Of a stretch of 64,000 nt of DNA, positions 27,753 through 35,936 are shown piece after piece. Under the pieces are notes generated by a model. That model searched no databases. It was not told the origin of the DNA and was given only the letters and a program-made list of their open reading frames with translations. The position numbers were made by a program, and so were the translations under genes. Position 1 is the stretch's first letter; each line of letters starts with the position of its first letter. The DNA is from Mariprofundus aestuarium (GTDB lineage Bacteria > Pseudomonadota > Zetaproteobacteria > Mariprofundales > Mariprofundaceae): NCBI RefSeq assembly GCF_002795805.1, contig NZ_CP018799.1:2287001-2351000 (forward strand), read 5' to 3'.

Positions 27753-28652
27753 TCAGCCGCGACCCAGAGGGTGACTGTGATTGACCACATCATGCAAACG
27801 GGCGCGTGTCACATGGGTGTAGATCTCTGTTGTCGTCACATTGGCATGCCCCAGCAGCATCTGCACCGCACGCAGATCAGCCCCGTGATTAAGCAGGTGG
27901 GTGGCAAATGCATGGCGTATGGTGTGCGGTGACGGCAACGGTGCTATCCCCGCCTGAGCTGCATACAATTTCAGGCGAAGCCAGAAATTCTGGCGTGTCA
28001 TCGCCTTGCCGCCACGCCCGGCGAACAGATAGGGACCAGAGCTCTCTCTGGGGCGAACTGCCAGCCATGCCTGCAGCCAGCTGGCTGCCTCGGCGCCGAA
28101 TGGCACCAACCGCTCCTTATCTCCCTTGCCGATGACCCGCACCAGCCCTCCAGCCAGATCGACCTGAGAGAGGCGCAACGCCACCAGCTCACTGACCCGC
28201 AGTCCCGTGGCATAGAGTATCTCCAGCATGGTGCGATCACGCAGACCTGTAGGTGTGTCTGTGTCCGGCGCATTGATCAGCGCCTCCACACTTTGCTCGC
28301 TGATCAGCTTCGGCAAAGGTCGGCTTTTACGCACCTTAGGCAGATGGCGAGCCGGATGATCTTCCCTCAGCCCCTGGTCCTGCAGGTAGGCATACCAGGT
28401 GGAAAGCGCACTGCGACGGCGCTGAATGGTGCTCTCCTTCAGCCCGTTTTGGCGCAGGGATGCAAGGTAGTGCAGGACCTCCTGCTGATCAGCATCGGTC
28501 AGTGAGCTTTTTGCAGTCTGAAAAAAGAGCTCGGCATGCAACAGGTCGGAGCGGTAGGACTCAGTCGTTTTCGGAGACCAGCCACGCAGCATCGCCAGTC
28601 GCTGCAGCAGGCCGGTAATCTTCTCTTCATTCTTCAGTTGCGCATCGGACAT
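27753..28652 (-). CDS. xerD: Tyrosine recombinase XerD
   Basis: A 299-residue site-specific recombinase acting at dif to resolve chromosome dimers. Catalytic residues are seen in order: Arg in ATGLRVSELVAL, Lys in GKGDKERLVPFG, His-x-x-Arg in HTIRHAFATHLLNHGADLR, His in LLGHANVTTTEIYTH with the nucleophile Tyr. It lacks features of an integrative-element integrase and sits alone, consistent with a core gene. XerC versus XerD cannot be fully settled; the LLGHANVTTTEIYTHV form favours XerD. Confidence 0.88.
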   Translation of the reverse strand: MSDAQLKNEEKITGLLQRLAMLRGWSPKTTESYRSDLLHAELFFQTAKSSLTDADQQEVLHYLASLRQNGLKESTIQRRRSALSTWYAYLQDQGLREDHPARHLPKVRKSRPLPKLISEQSVEALINAPDTDTPTGLRDRTMLEILYATGLRVSELVALRLSQVDLAGGLVRVIGKGDKERLVPFGAEAASWLQAWLAVRPRESSGPYLFAGRGGKAMTRQNFWLRLKLYAAQAGIAPLPSPHTIRHAFATHLLNHGADLRAVQMLLGHANVTTTEIYTHVTRARLHDVVNHSHPLGRG

Positions 28653-28754
28653 GTGCATACCCTAAAGAGTGAGAGGTCGATTGGCGATTCAGACAGTGGC
28701 AATAGCTGGTGGCCCATCATCTATTCGCATCATACAGGGAGTCATCGCAGAGAC

Positions 28755-28772
28755 GGCTAACTTCTGTTAGCC
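28755..28772. other. Short hairpin
   Basis: A perfect 7-bp stem, GGCTAAC/GTTAGCC, with a TTCT loop, between xerD and the tRNA-Leu terminator. No U-tract follows. It may be an RNA processing or weak termination signal. Confidence 0.4.
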
Positions 28773-28796
28773 TCCGCGGGTCGAACGGTGGAAATG

Positions 28797-28830
28797 AAAA
28801 AAGGCCCATTGCTAACGCAACGGGCCTTTT
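28797..28830 (-). terminator. Terminator downstream of tRNA-Leu(CAG)
   Basis: A G+C-rich stem (GGCCCATTGC/GCAACGGGCC, one A-C mismatch, TAAC loop) flanked by A6 and TTTT. The minus-strand U-tract suits termination of the tRNA-Leu transcript before xerD. Confidence 0.75.
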
Positions 28831-28879
28831 CTATTATCTGTCAGGTTCTTTCTCATATATTGAGAGAAGACCTAACGCG

Positions 28880-28910
28880 CTGATTTGAATATTATCAATA
28901 TTCAAATCAG
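28880..28910 (-). other. Long perfect hairpin immediately after tRNA-Leu(CAG)
   Basis: A perfect 14-bp stem (CTGATTTGAATATT and complement) with a 3-nt loop, six bases beyond the tRNA CCA end. No U-tract follows. On the tRNA strand it is followed by CGTTAGG (28,877-28,871), the same order found after tRNA-Leu(TAA). Confidence 0.65.
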
Positions 28911-28915
28911 CTTGT

Positions 28916-29002
28916 TGGTACCGAGGACTGGAATCGAACCAGCACTTCCATAAGGAAACTAGCACCTGAAGCTAGCGCGTCTACCAATTCCGCCACCTCG
29001 GC
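28916..29002 (-). tRNA. tRNA-Leu (anticodon CAG)
   Basis: 87 nt with encoded CCA. Acceptor GCCGAGG pairs with CCTCGGT (G-U at the end), discriminator A. The anticodon stem-loop CTAGC-TTCAGGT-GCTAG gives CAG, and a long variable arm typical of Leu tRNA is present. T-arm GGTTCGATTCC. Confidence 0.95.
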
Positions 29003-29061
29003 TTAAAGCCCTCTTGCAGCACAGCTGCGAGAGGCGCGCAATCATAGGATGGAGCAACATA

Positions 29062-31278
29062 GTGTCAAGAAAGAAAAACAGTTCGCTGGAAAGTTTTAAA
29101 TGGCCGGGTACACCTGCCAAGCGCAGTAACGATGAGCGCAGCAGTGCAAAGGGCAGCGACAACAAACGCCCTTCGCGCAACAGTAGTGAAGAGAGCAGAG
29201 GCGACAGACGCCCTGCCCGCAGCGGTTCAAAGAAGCCTACCAGTAAACCTTCACCGTACGGCAAACCCAGTAGTGGCGATGAGACCCGTAGTAATAAGCG
29301 TTCGCCGCACAACAAACGCCGTGATGAACGACCCGCAGGAAAAGGCAGCGCCCGCTCCAAACCCTCACACAAAGATTCGAAGACCTACACAGGCAAGGTA
29401 TCCGCTCACCCGGATGGCTTCGGCTTTGTAGATGTCGCAGGACTTGAGAAGGGGCTGTTCCTGCCGCGCGAAGAGATGCGCGAGCTGATGCATGGCGACA
29501 CAGTCGAAGTCCGCACCGTATTCAGTCGAGGTCGTGAATCGGCAGAACTGGTTCGTATTATCGAACATGCGCCGACCACACTGGCCGGCCAGTTTGTGAT
29601 CAAGGGTGGTGTTGGCATAGTACAACCCCGCTCCCGCAAAATGCCGCAGACCATTCTGATCAAACGCGGTGACGCCAATGGCGCACGCGATGGTGACTGG
29701 GTTCGCATCGAGATCACCCGCGGTCCCGGCCACCTGACCGGCAGGGTGCTGGAAATACTGGGTAACAACCTCGCACCTTCTGCCCTGATCGATCTGATTG
29801 TCGCTGAACAGCAGCTTTCAGAAACATTCCCGGCTGAAGTTACGGCTGCGGCAGATAAGTTCTCCGATAGTGTCAGCAAAGAAGGTATCAAAGGCCGAAA
29901 AGACCTCAGGAAGCTTCCGTTTGTCACTATTGATGGCGAAGATGCCCGCGATTTTGATGATGCCATCTGTGTATTGCCACGTGGTGAAGGGTTCGAGGCA
30001 TGGGTTGCGATTGCAGATGTGGCCCAATATGTACTGCCTAACTCTCCACTTGATGTGGAGGCACTTGCGCGCGGCAACTCCTTCTACTTCCCCGATCGCG
30101 TTATTCCGATGCTACCGGAGAAGCTCTCCAACGGCCTCTGTTCGCTCAACCCGAATGTTGCCCGCCTGGCGATGACGGCACGCATGCGCTTTGATGCCAA
30201 CGGCACACGCCGTTCCACGCATGTGTATGAATCGGTAATACACTCCCAGGCCCGTCTCACCTACACTCAGGCCGCCCGGTGGCTCGAAGATAAGGATGAA
30301 GCAGCTATCGAATGTGAGATCGCCCGCAATATGCTCGATGATGCGGCACGACTGTTTCACAAGCTGGAGAAGAAACGGGCCCAGCGCGGCGCGCTCGATC
30401 TCGACATGCCTGAGGTACGCGCCACACTTGAAAATGACGTGGTTACAGATTTGCGGGAAACACCTCGCAATATCGCCCATCGCCTGATCGAGGAGATGAT
30501 GCTGGCCGCCAATACCGCCATTGCCGAATATATGGAGGCGCACAACTGCGACCTGCTCTACCGCGTGCATGCGCCACCTGAGCGTCAGGCTATCGAAACA
30601 CTCAATGAGTTCCTCGATCCATTCGGCATGTTCGTTAATCTGCCCAAGGTCAAGGCAGAAGATGCCAATGTCCGCCCGGGAAGCGTGCAGCGGGTACTGG
30701 AACAGTCCGAAGGAAAACCCTTCGCACATGTACTTCACCGCCTTGTGCTGCGCTCACTGCAGCGGGCCGAGTATACACCGAACAATGTGGGCCACTTCGG
30801 CCTGGCTTACAAATCCTACACCCACTTCACCAGCCCAATCCGCCGCTATGCAGACCTGATTGTGCATCGCCGCCTTAAAGCACTGATTCGTGGCATTGAT
30901 CCTAACAAGGTGCAGCACAAGAATACGCTGGTTGCCATCGGTGAGCACACATCGATACAGGAGCGCATTCAGCAGCGTGCCGAGTGGGATACGCGGGCGA
31001 TGCTGGCAGCACTGTTCCATAAGAAGGATGAAGGTAAAACCATGCCGGCCCGTATTGCCGGGCTGACTTCACGACGCATTTTTTTCGAACTGGAGCCAAC
31101 CATGGCCGAAGGCGGACTCTCTGTGGATGATCTTCCGGGATCATTTGTGCTTGATGAGACAGGCCACCGTCTTGTTGCCCGTCGCGGTGGCGCTTCCTAC
31201 CACCTTGGTGATCAGCTTGAAGTGGTGATTGATACCGTCGATCCGGTACGCGGCGTGATCAACGTACGCCTGGCATAA
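29062..31278 (+). CDS. rnr: Ribonuclease R
   Basis: A 738-residue 3'-5' exoribonuclease for structured RNA. The GTG start has GGAG seven bases upstream; a longer TTG start would run close to the tRNA and is rejected. Residues ~15-110 form an unusual Ser/Arg/Lys-rich low-complexity head in place of the usual HTH/CSD1 region. Next a cold-shock domain (GKVSAHPDGFGFVDV), the RNB catalytic domain (TIDGEDARDFDDAICV; YFPDRVIPMLPEKLSNGLCSL; SPIRRYADLIVHR) and a C-terminal S1 domain (MPARIAGLTSRRIFFEL). The classic basic C-terminal tail is missing; the basic head may replace it. Confidence 0.95.
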   Translation: MSRKKNSSLESFKWPGTPAKRSNDERSSAKGSDNKRPSRNSSEESRGDRRPARSGSKKPTSKPSPYGKPSSGDETRSNKRSPHNKRRDERPAGKGSARSKPSHKDSKTYTGKVSAHPDGFGFVDVAGLEKGLFLPREEMRELMHGDTVEVRTVFSRGRESAELVRIIEHAPTTLAGQFVIKGGVGIVQPRSRKMPQTILIKRGDANGARDGDWVRIEITRGPGHLTGRVLEILGNNLAPSALIDLIVAEQQLSETFPAEVTAAADKFSDSVSKEGIKGRKDLRKLPFVTIDGEDARDFDDAICVLPRGEGFEAWVAIADVAQYVLPNSPLDVEALARGNSFYFPDRVIPMLPEKLSNGLCSLNPNVARLAMTARMRFDANGTRRSTHVYESVIHSQARLTYTQAARWLEDKDEAAIECEIARNMLDDAARLFHKLEKKRAQRGALDLDMPEVRATLENDVVTDLRETPRNIAHRLIEEMMLAANTAIAEYMEAHNCDLLYRVHAPPERQAIETLNEFLDPFGMFVNLPKVKAEDANVRPGSVQRVLEQSEGKPFAHVLHRLVLRSLQRAEYTPNNVGHFGLAYKSYTHFTSPIRRYADLIVHRRLKALIRGIDPNKVQHKNTLVAIGEHTSIQERIQQRAEWDTRAMLAALFHKKDEGKTMPARIAGLTSRRIFFELEPTMAEGGLSVDDLPGSFVLDETGHRLVARRGGASYHLGDQLEVVIDTVDPVRGVINVRLA

Positions 31279-31285
31279 CAGCAAT

Positions 31286-31320
31286 GCATATGAGCCCTGT
31301 AAATTAGAGGGCTCATATGC
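31286..31320 (+). terminator. Hairpin after rnr
   Basis: A perfect 13-bp stem (GCATATGAGCCCT and complement) with a 9-nt loop, 7 bp after the rnr stop. There is no U-tract, so it may protect the mRNA 3' end instead of terminating by itself. Confidence 0.55.
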
Positions 31321-31379
31321 GAATCCTGCTGTTGCGCAATCGTCATTCTTAGGCAGGATTCCTGCCGCTTGATTCCAAT

Positions 31380-31466
31380 GCCGGGATGGTGGAACTGGTA
31401 GACACAAGGGACTTAAAATCCCTCGGTAGAAATACTGTACGGGTTCGACTCCCGTTCCCGGTACCA
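31380..31466 (+). tRNA. tRNA-Leu (anticodon TAA)
   Basis: 87 nt with encoded CCA. Acceptor GCCGGGA/TCCCGGT, anticodon arm AGGGA-CTTAAAA-TCCCT (TAA), long variable arm, T-arm GGGTTCGACTCCC. Confidence 0.95.
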
Positions 31467-31469
31467 GTA

Positions 31470-31501
31470 AGCACTTTAGAATTAATAATTCTAAAAGTGC
31501 T
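31470..31501 (+). other. Hairpin immediately after tRNA-Leu(TAA)
   Basis: AGCACTTTAGAATT pairs with AATTCTAAAAGTGCT (one bulged base), loop AAT, three bases beyond the tRNA CCA. It is followed directly by CGTTAGG, mirroring the layout after tRNA-Leu(CAG). Confidence 0.6.
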
Positions 31502-31590
31502 CGTTAGGAAGAGGCGATTCATCGCCTCTATCTTCACCAGACTCCAGCATTGATGCGTTAGGCAGAGATGATTAATCATCTCTATCTTGC
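31502..31590 (+). repeat. Two direct copies of a CGTTAGG-hairpin unit
   Basis: Copies begin at 31,502 and 31,556, 54 bp apart. Each is CGTTAGG, A/C, AGAG-NN-GAT-TN-ATC-NN-CTCT, then ATCTT. The hairpins (31,510-31,529 and 31,564-31,583) differ by GC/GC versus AT/AT at paired positions, so both stems are perfectly kept. Confidence 0.7.
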
Positions 31591-31647
31591 CTCCCCCGAC
31601 ATCCTATCCAGCACCCATTATTCCTGATCCCTGCAAAGGAGCGCCAG

Positions 31648-31827
31648 ATGTTCATCAAAACAGATAAAAAGACCCTTGAAGAAGAGGTCATCAGCAGCGA
31701 AGAGATGGTCAGCGTATTGGAAGACGACCTGCGCAACTCCGATGATGTCGATGAAGTATTAACTGAGATTGTGATAGGCGTGTATGAACACAGCAACGCA
31801 TTCGCCACCTATAAATACAGAGCGTAA
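31648..31827 (+). CDS. Small acidic protein, unknown function
   Basis: A 59-residue open frame, too short for many gene finders, with AGGAG seven bases before its ATG. It is rich in Glu/Asp/Val (TLEEEVISSEEM; DDLRNSDDVDEVLTEIV) and ends in aromatic residues (FATYKYRA). No motif is recognised. It lies alone between the tRNA-Leu tail and a convergent diguanylate cyclase gene. Start signal and composition support it as real. Confidence 0.55.
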   Translation: MFIKTDKKTLEEEVISSEEMVSVLEDDLRNSDDVDEVLTEIVIGVYEHSNAFATYKYRA

Positions 31828-31842
31828 AGCCCGCTCTCTGGC

Positions 31843-33102
31843 CTAATAGGGTTCCATGCTCTTATCATAAAAGCGGAAGTGGTTTTTACCGCCTTTTTTA
31901 GCTGAATACATCGCGGTATCCGCCTGATTGATAAGAGGCTCCATATCCGTATGGTCATCAGGGAACATTGAAACGCCAATGCTTCCTCCGATGTTGCATT
32001 GCTCACCATTGAGCGTGAACGGCAGCGAAAGCGATGCGATGATCTTATTGGCAATCACGGCTACATTGTCCTGGTTTTTCACATCACAGAGAACCAAGGC
32101 ATATTCATCACCACCAAAACGGGCGACAGTATCGCCTTCGCGCACAGCTTCCAGCAACCGGACACCCACCTCTTTAAGCAGGATATCCCCGGCAACATGG
32201 CCAAGCGTATCATTAACCCCTTTAAAGCCATCCAGATCAAGAAACAGCACTGCCAGCCTGTTGTCGCGCCTTTTGGCATGGGCCAGGGCATTTTTAACGC
32301 GATCGAAAAAGAGTGTCCTGTTCGGCAACCCCGTCACAACATCGAAATGAGCCAGCTTCTGGATCGCCGCTTCGTTCTTTTTGCGCTCGGAGATATCACT
32401 CACAATGCCAACGAAGAAATGTTCCTCTCCGGCAATCATATCATTCACAGAAAGGGAGATGGGAAAGGTGCGTCCGCTCTTGTGCATGGCCGTGACTTCC
32501 CTTTCAATGCCAACAACACGGGCCACTTTGCTACTCATATAGCGCTGCATATAACCATCATGCGCACCCCTATCCGGCTCGGGCATCAGCATGCTGATAT
32601 TTTTCTCAACAACCTCTGCATGCGTGAAACCAAAAATCGTCTCCGCAGCCGGATTGAATGTTTTGATTATCCCCTGTGTATCGATAAGAATAATCCCTTC
32701 CATCGCATGCTTGACAATGGACTCCGTCAGCACCTGACTTTTTTGAAGCGCATCACGCGCATCGTTCACCTGATCGATCATTTTCCATATCAAGTGCGCT
32801 TCAAAACCGCCGATGATGCTACTTGGGCCAATGATGCCTGCAGCCAGCTCCGAAACAGCTTCATCATGCGTCAAGTTGAATGCCGTACATGGCTTGCAGG
32901 TGTTTAAAGCATATTCGGGATCAGAAAAAACGGGGATATTTAATGTTTCGGCCCACCTTAAAGCCGGAGCGTCAGGATTTGAATCCACGACACCAACGAC
33001 ATGGAACAGCTCTTCGTTCTTAAGCAGCTCAACAAATGCCAGGCCACCACGGCCACCACCAATAATTAAGACCGGTTGCGATTCAGAACTTTTCATCCCC
33101 AT
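31843..33102 (-). CDS. Diguanylate cyclase with N-terminal Rossmann-like and PAS domains
   Basis: 419 residues. The first ~110 resemble a nucleotide-binding Rossmann fold (VLIIGGGRGGLAFVELL, then VVGVVDSNPDAPALRWAE). A PAS domain (~130-250; EGIILIDTQGIIKTFNPAAE) follows, then a GGDEF domain with intact active site RFGGDEY and, five residues earlier, the REGD product-inhibition I-site. It should make c-di-GMP. No membrane segment: cytoplasmic. The Rossmann-like head could sense NAD(P)H or a related ligand; that is inference. GGGAGG lies four bases before the chosen start; a second ATG is two codons on. Confidence 0.9.
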   Translation of the reverse strand: MGMKSSESQPVLIIGGGRGGLAFVELLKNEELFHVVGVVDSNPDAPALRWAETLNIPVFSDPEYALNTCKPCTAFNLTHDEAVSELAAGIIGPSSIIGGFEAHLIWKMIDQVNDARDALQKSQVLTESIVKHAMEGIILIDTQGIIKTFNPAAETIFGFTHAEVVEKNISMLMPEPDRGAHDGYMQRYMSSKVARVVGIEREVTAMHKSGRTFPISLSVNDMIAGEEHFFVGIVSDISERKKNEAAIQKLAHFDVVTGLPNRTLFFDRVKNALAHAKRRDNRLAVLFLDLDGFKGVNDTLGHVAGDILLKEVGVRLLEAVREGDTVARFGGDEYALVLCDVKNQDNVAVIANKIIASLSLPFTLNGEQCNIGGSIGVSMFPDDHTDMEPLINQADTAMYSAKKGGKNHFRFYDKSMEPY

Positions 33103-33170
33103 GTACCCTCCCAGATCAAATAGCGGGCACCTAAAGTAGGAGTCTTTCCAGTTTCGTCAAGTCTCGCGGC

Positions 33171-34661
33171 TCAGGCAGATTCAGTCATGGCCGGCGTGTA
33201 GTAATGGAAACAACTCTCTTTTGTCTGCTTGGAAACATACATGGCAGCGTCCGCATGCTGGATCAAACCTTCAAAGTCATCTGAATCATCAGGGTAAATA
33301 CTGATCCCAATGCTACAGCCAACACTATATTCAGCTCCATTTAATTCGATAGGCTGCTGCAATTCGTCCATGATCTTGTTGGCAACAAGCTCAATACCTT
33401 CGGCATCAACTACATCCATCAGGGTGATGGTAAATTCATCCCCCCCGTAACGGGCAACCAGGTCAATCTCCCGTAAACAGCCCCTCATGCGCCTTGCAAC
33501 TTCGCGCAGCACTTCATCGCCGGCCGCATGGCCCTGAGTATCATTAATGTTTTTGAAGCGATCCAGGTCAACAAACATGACGGCAAGCTTTGTATTGTGT
33601 CGCTGCGCCTGGGCAACAGCCACTTCCAGCCGGTCAATAAACATATAACGATTGGAAAGGCCGGTAAGCGTGTCTCTGTGGGCAAGGTGCTCAAGCTCTT
33701 TTTCAGCAAGCTTTCGACGGCGAATTTCTTCCCTCAGCACAACGGCTTGCTGCTCAAGGCGTTCGGCATGGCCTTTGATTTCGGAATGGATGCGCGCATT
33801 CTCAAGCGCAAAGCCAACCTCCTGAATCAGGATGGTGGCCAGGTCGACATCCACCTGCTGAAAGTGTTCACCGTTTTCCTTGTCAGCCAGATTGAGGACG
33901 GCGATCAATTTTTCGCCGGCACGTACAGGCAGCGACAAAAATGATGGGGAACCATATCTCGGATTATTCTTTTTCCTGATGCGCATGTCTGTTTCGATAT
34001 CATTGACCAGCAGCGGTTCTGTTTCAGCCTCTATGACATGGCGGGCCACAGAGTCCTTTATCGAGATCGTCGCTCCGGCAATGGTGTCATTGCCGACGCC
34101 TCTGGAGCCAACAATATAAAAGTTTTCACCGTCCTCTTGAAGGAGAAAAACGGAGCCTATCCTGGCTTTATTGATCTGCATGGCTTTATCAAGCAGCACG
34201 TTGAGCAGCACATTCATATCCAGGTTGGAGCTCGCCTCCTCAGCAAGCTCCTTGATAAGCAGCAGCTCAAGCGCCCTGCGCTGCAGGTCGTTGCCATTTT
34301 TCTGATATTTCTCCAGCAATGTTCCAAAGCTGTCCGCAATGCCGCGTAGCTCATAAACGCCCTGAATCTCTTTCAACTCTTCCGACAGATGCTCTGACCC
34401 TTTCATCATCGCTGATGAAAGGGTGGATAGATGCGAAAAGACACTTTGCATCAGGGCCAGGACACCCAGAATAACAATAAACGAGAAGAGATACGGAACA
34501 ATGTATTTAGCTTGCAGAAGCTCGGTAAAAGAGGAGAGGCTGCTTAATATATAGAGAAAGACCGCGGTTGGGGTAAGCAGAAGCAACAAGGAAAAAACAC
34601 GGAACTGATAATTTAGCCGCTTGTCTCCGATGCTGTATCTCTTCGTCCACCTATCGACCAA
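33171..34661 (-). CDS. Membrane-bound GAF-GGDEF diguanylate cyclase
   Basis: 496 residues. Two N-terminal membrane segments (VFSLLLLLTPTAVFLYIL; YLFSFIVILGVLALM), a helical linker, a GAF domain (~150-290; IGSVFLLQEDGENFYIVG, LPVRAGEKLIAVLNLADK), a short coiled coil, then GGDEF with RYGGDEF and the I-site REID five residues before it. It should synthesise c-di-GMP with feedback inhibition. It is divergent from the DUF190 gene; a CRP-like palindrome lies between them. Confidence 0.92.
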   Translation of the reverse strand: MVDRWTKRYSIGDKRLNYQFRVFSLLLLLTPTAVFLYILSSLSSFTELLQAKYIVPYLFSFIVILGVLALMQSVFSHLSTLSSAMMKGSEHLSEELKEIQGVYELRGIADSFGTLLEKYQKNGNDLQRRALELLLIKELAEEASSNLDMNVLLNVLLDKAMQINKARIGSVFLLQEDGENFYIVGSRGVGNDTIAGATISIKDSVARHVIEAETEPLLVNDIETDMRIRKKNNPRYGSPSFLSLPVRAGEKLIAVLNLADKENGEHFQQVDVDLATILIQEVGFALENARIHSEIKGHAERLEQQAVVLREEIRRRKLAEKELEHLAHRDTLTGLSNRYMFIDRLEVAVAQAQRHNTKLAVMFVDLDRFKNINDTQGHAAGDEVLREVARRMRGCLREIDLVARYGGDEFTITLMDVVDAEGIELVANKIMDELQQPIELNGAEYSVGCSIGISIYPDDSDDFEGLIQHADAAMYVSKQTKESCFHYYTPAMTESA

Positions 34662-34724
34662 CCAGTTTCTCCTCTTCTTATTCCATTACAACGTTTATAC
34701 TTATGGTTCTTTCAGACATATCAA

Positions 34725-34738
34725 GTGATAAAAATCAC
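34725..34738. promoter_or_regulatory. CRP/FNR-like operator
   Basis: GTGATAAAAATCAC is a perfect palindrome matching the CRP core GTGA-N6-TCAC and also the FNR-like TGAT-N4-ATCA. It lies in the 258-bp gap between the divergent GAF-GGDEF gene and the DUF190-Crp/Fnr pair. The Crp/Fnr protein encoded at 35,227 has SRETISR in its recognition helix, which keeps the Arg-Glu-Arg residues CRP uses to read GTGA. Confidence 0.55.
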
Positions 34739-34919
34739 ATGAAATAGAAAAGAGGCTAAGCTCCTCTCTTCAGTCCAGCAGGTATTGATAGGGACACAGA
34801 CTCAATCACCCCCATGCAATAGCCAGCTACTGAGGCAGTGGTAAAGATACCCACTGACCTCCCTCTTGTAAGCCGAAAGAACATCCTACAGACTACTTCG
34901 CGGAAGAGGAGGCAATCAC

Positions 34920-35252
34920 GTGACTGAAGGCCTGTGCCTACGTATCTATCTAACTGAATCGTCCAGAATTGACGGTAAGCCGGCTACGGTAGCCATCCTA
35001 GAGCTGTGCAAGCAGTCAGGGCTTTGCGGCGTTTCAGTACTGCGCGGCATTGAGGGCATGGGCGAACATGGCGTTCACTCGGTCTCGTTTCTCTCACTAT
35101 CCAGTGACCTCCCTATTCTTGTTGAAGCCATTGATACTACTGAACGGATCAGCCAGGCACTTGAACAGATGAAGCCACACCTAGGACAGTGTCTGGTCGC
35201 AACCTGGCCGGTATCACTGATGCGCTATGGAGATGATGATGGAAATGATTGA
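34920..35252 (+). CDS. DUF190 family (PII-like) protein
   Basis: A 110-residue protein starting at GTG with GAGGAGG seven bases upstream. It has LRIYLTESSRIDGKP at the N-terminus and LCGVSVLRGIEGMGEHG in the middle, the DUF190 signature; members adopt a PII-like ferredoxin fold. Role uncertain; some sit beside fluoride exporters, none here. It overlaps the regulator gene by 26 bp, so the two are co-expressed. Confidence 0.85.
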   Translation: MTEGLCLRIYLTESSRIDGKPATVAILELCKQSGLCGVSVLRGIEGMGEHGVHSVSFLSLSSDLPILVEAIDTTERISQALEQMKPHLGQCLVATWPVSLMRYGDDDGND

Positions 35253-35928
35253 TATGCTAAAAAAGGTACCGCTCTTTTCCGAGCTTGATGGGAATGAACT
35301 GAAGGCAATCGCCTCACTCGCAAACAGCCTCGATATCCCGAAGAAAAACATCGTCTTCCAGGAGTTTGATCTTGGCGATTCGATGTATGTAATACTAAAT
35401 GGTGAGGTCAAGGTATCCACCTACTCAGCTGATGGCCGTGAGGTGGTTCTGGCCCTGCTCGGTGTCGGCTCCTTCTTCGGAGAGCTCTCCCTGCTGGATG
35501 CAGAGCCGCGTTCTGCCACGGTCACGACCATGATTGACTCCAAGCTTGCCCATATCCGCAGGCGCGATCTGGTGCCACTTCTGCTGGAACAGCCGGCAAT
35601 CACCCTGAAAATCCTCAGTGAAACCGCATCACGTCTTCGTCGCACCAGCCGGGTTCTTGAGCGCATCAGCAGTATGGATGTGCCGCACCGCCTCTACGCT
35701 TATCTGGTTGATCACTGCCAGCGCTTCAGCCAGCAGGATAATGACGGCCTCTATTCAACCCTCCTGCCCACGCATCAGCTGCTTGCCGATCAACTCTCCA
35801 CCAGCCGTGAAACCATTTCCCGTGCCATCAGTCAGCTAAAGAAGGATGGTATTCTGGTTCAGGGTGATGCTCGCGGAAAAATGCGTGTGGACGTTGACGC
35901 GCTTGAGGATCGACTGGACGATTTTTAG
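35227..35928 (+). CDS. Crp/Fnr-family transcriptional regulator
   Basis: 233 residues: a cyclic-nucleotide-binding-like beta-barrel (~20-130; GDSMYVILNGEVKVS, FFGELSLLDAEPRSATV) and a C-terminal winged HTH (LADQLSTSRETISRAISQLKKDG). There is no N-terminal cysteine cluster, so it is not an oxygen-sensing FNR. GELSLLDAEPRSATV resembles the CRP phosphate-binding cassette, so a cyclic nucleotide is a plausible ligand. Several in-frame ATGs cluster at the start; the third has GGAG six bases upstream. Confidence 0.9.
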   Translation: MEMMMEMIDMLKKVPLFSELDGNELKAIASLANSLDIPKKNIVFQEFDLGDSMYVILNGEVKVSTYSADGREVVLALLGVGSFFGELSLLDAEPRSATVTTMIDSKLAHIRRRDLVPLLLEQPAITLKILSETASRLRRTSRVLERISSMDVPHRLYAYLVDHCQRFSQQDNDGLYSTLLPTHQLLADQLSTSRETISRAISQLKKDGILVQGDARGKMRVDVDALEDRLDDF

Positions 35929-35936
35929 GCCTCCGA

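Noticed and set aside
27753-28652. xerD as an integrase of another island next to tRNA-Leu
   Set aside because: Length and motifs fit housekeeping XerD, and no attachment repeats of the tRNA 3' end or cargo genes were found around it.
31502-31563. GTTAGGC and GTTAGGA as integron attC core sites
   Set aside because: Both are in the same orientation; an attC needs an inverse RYYYAAC partner with paired inner arms, and no integrase or cassette genes are present.
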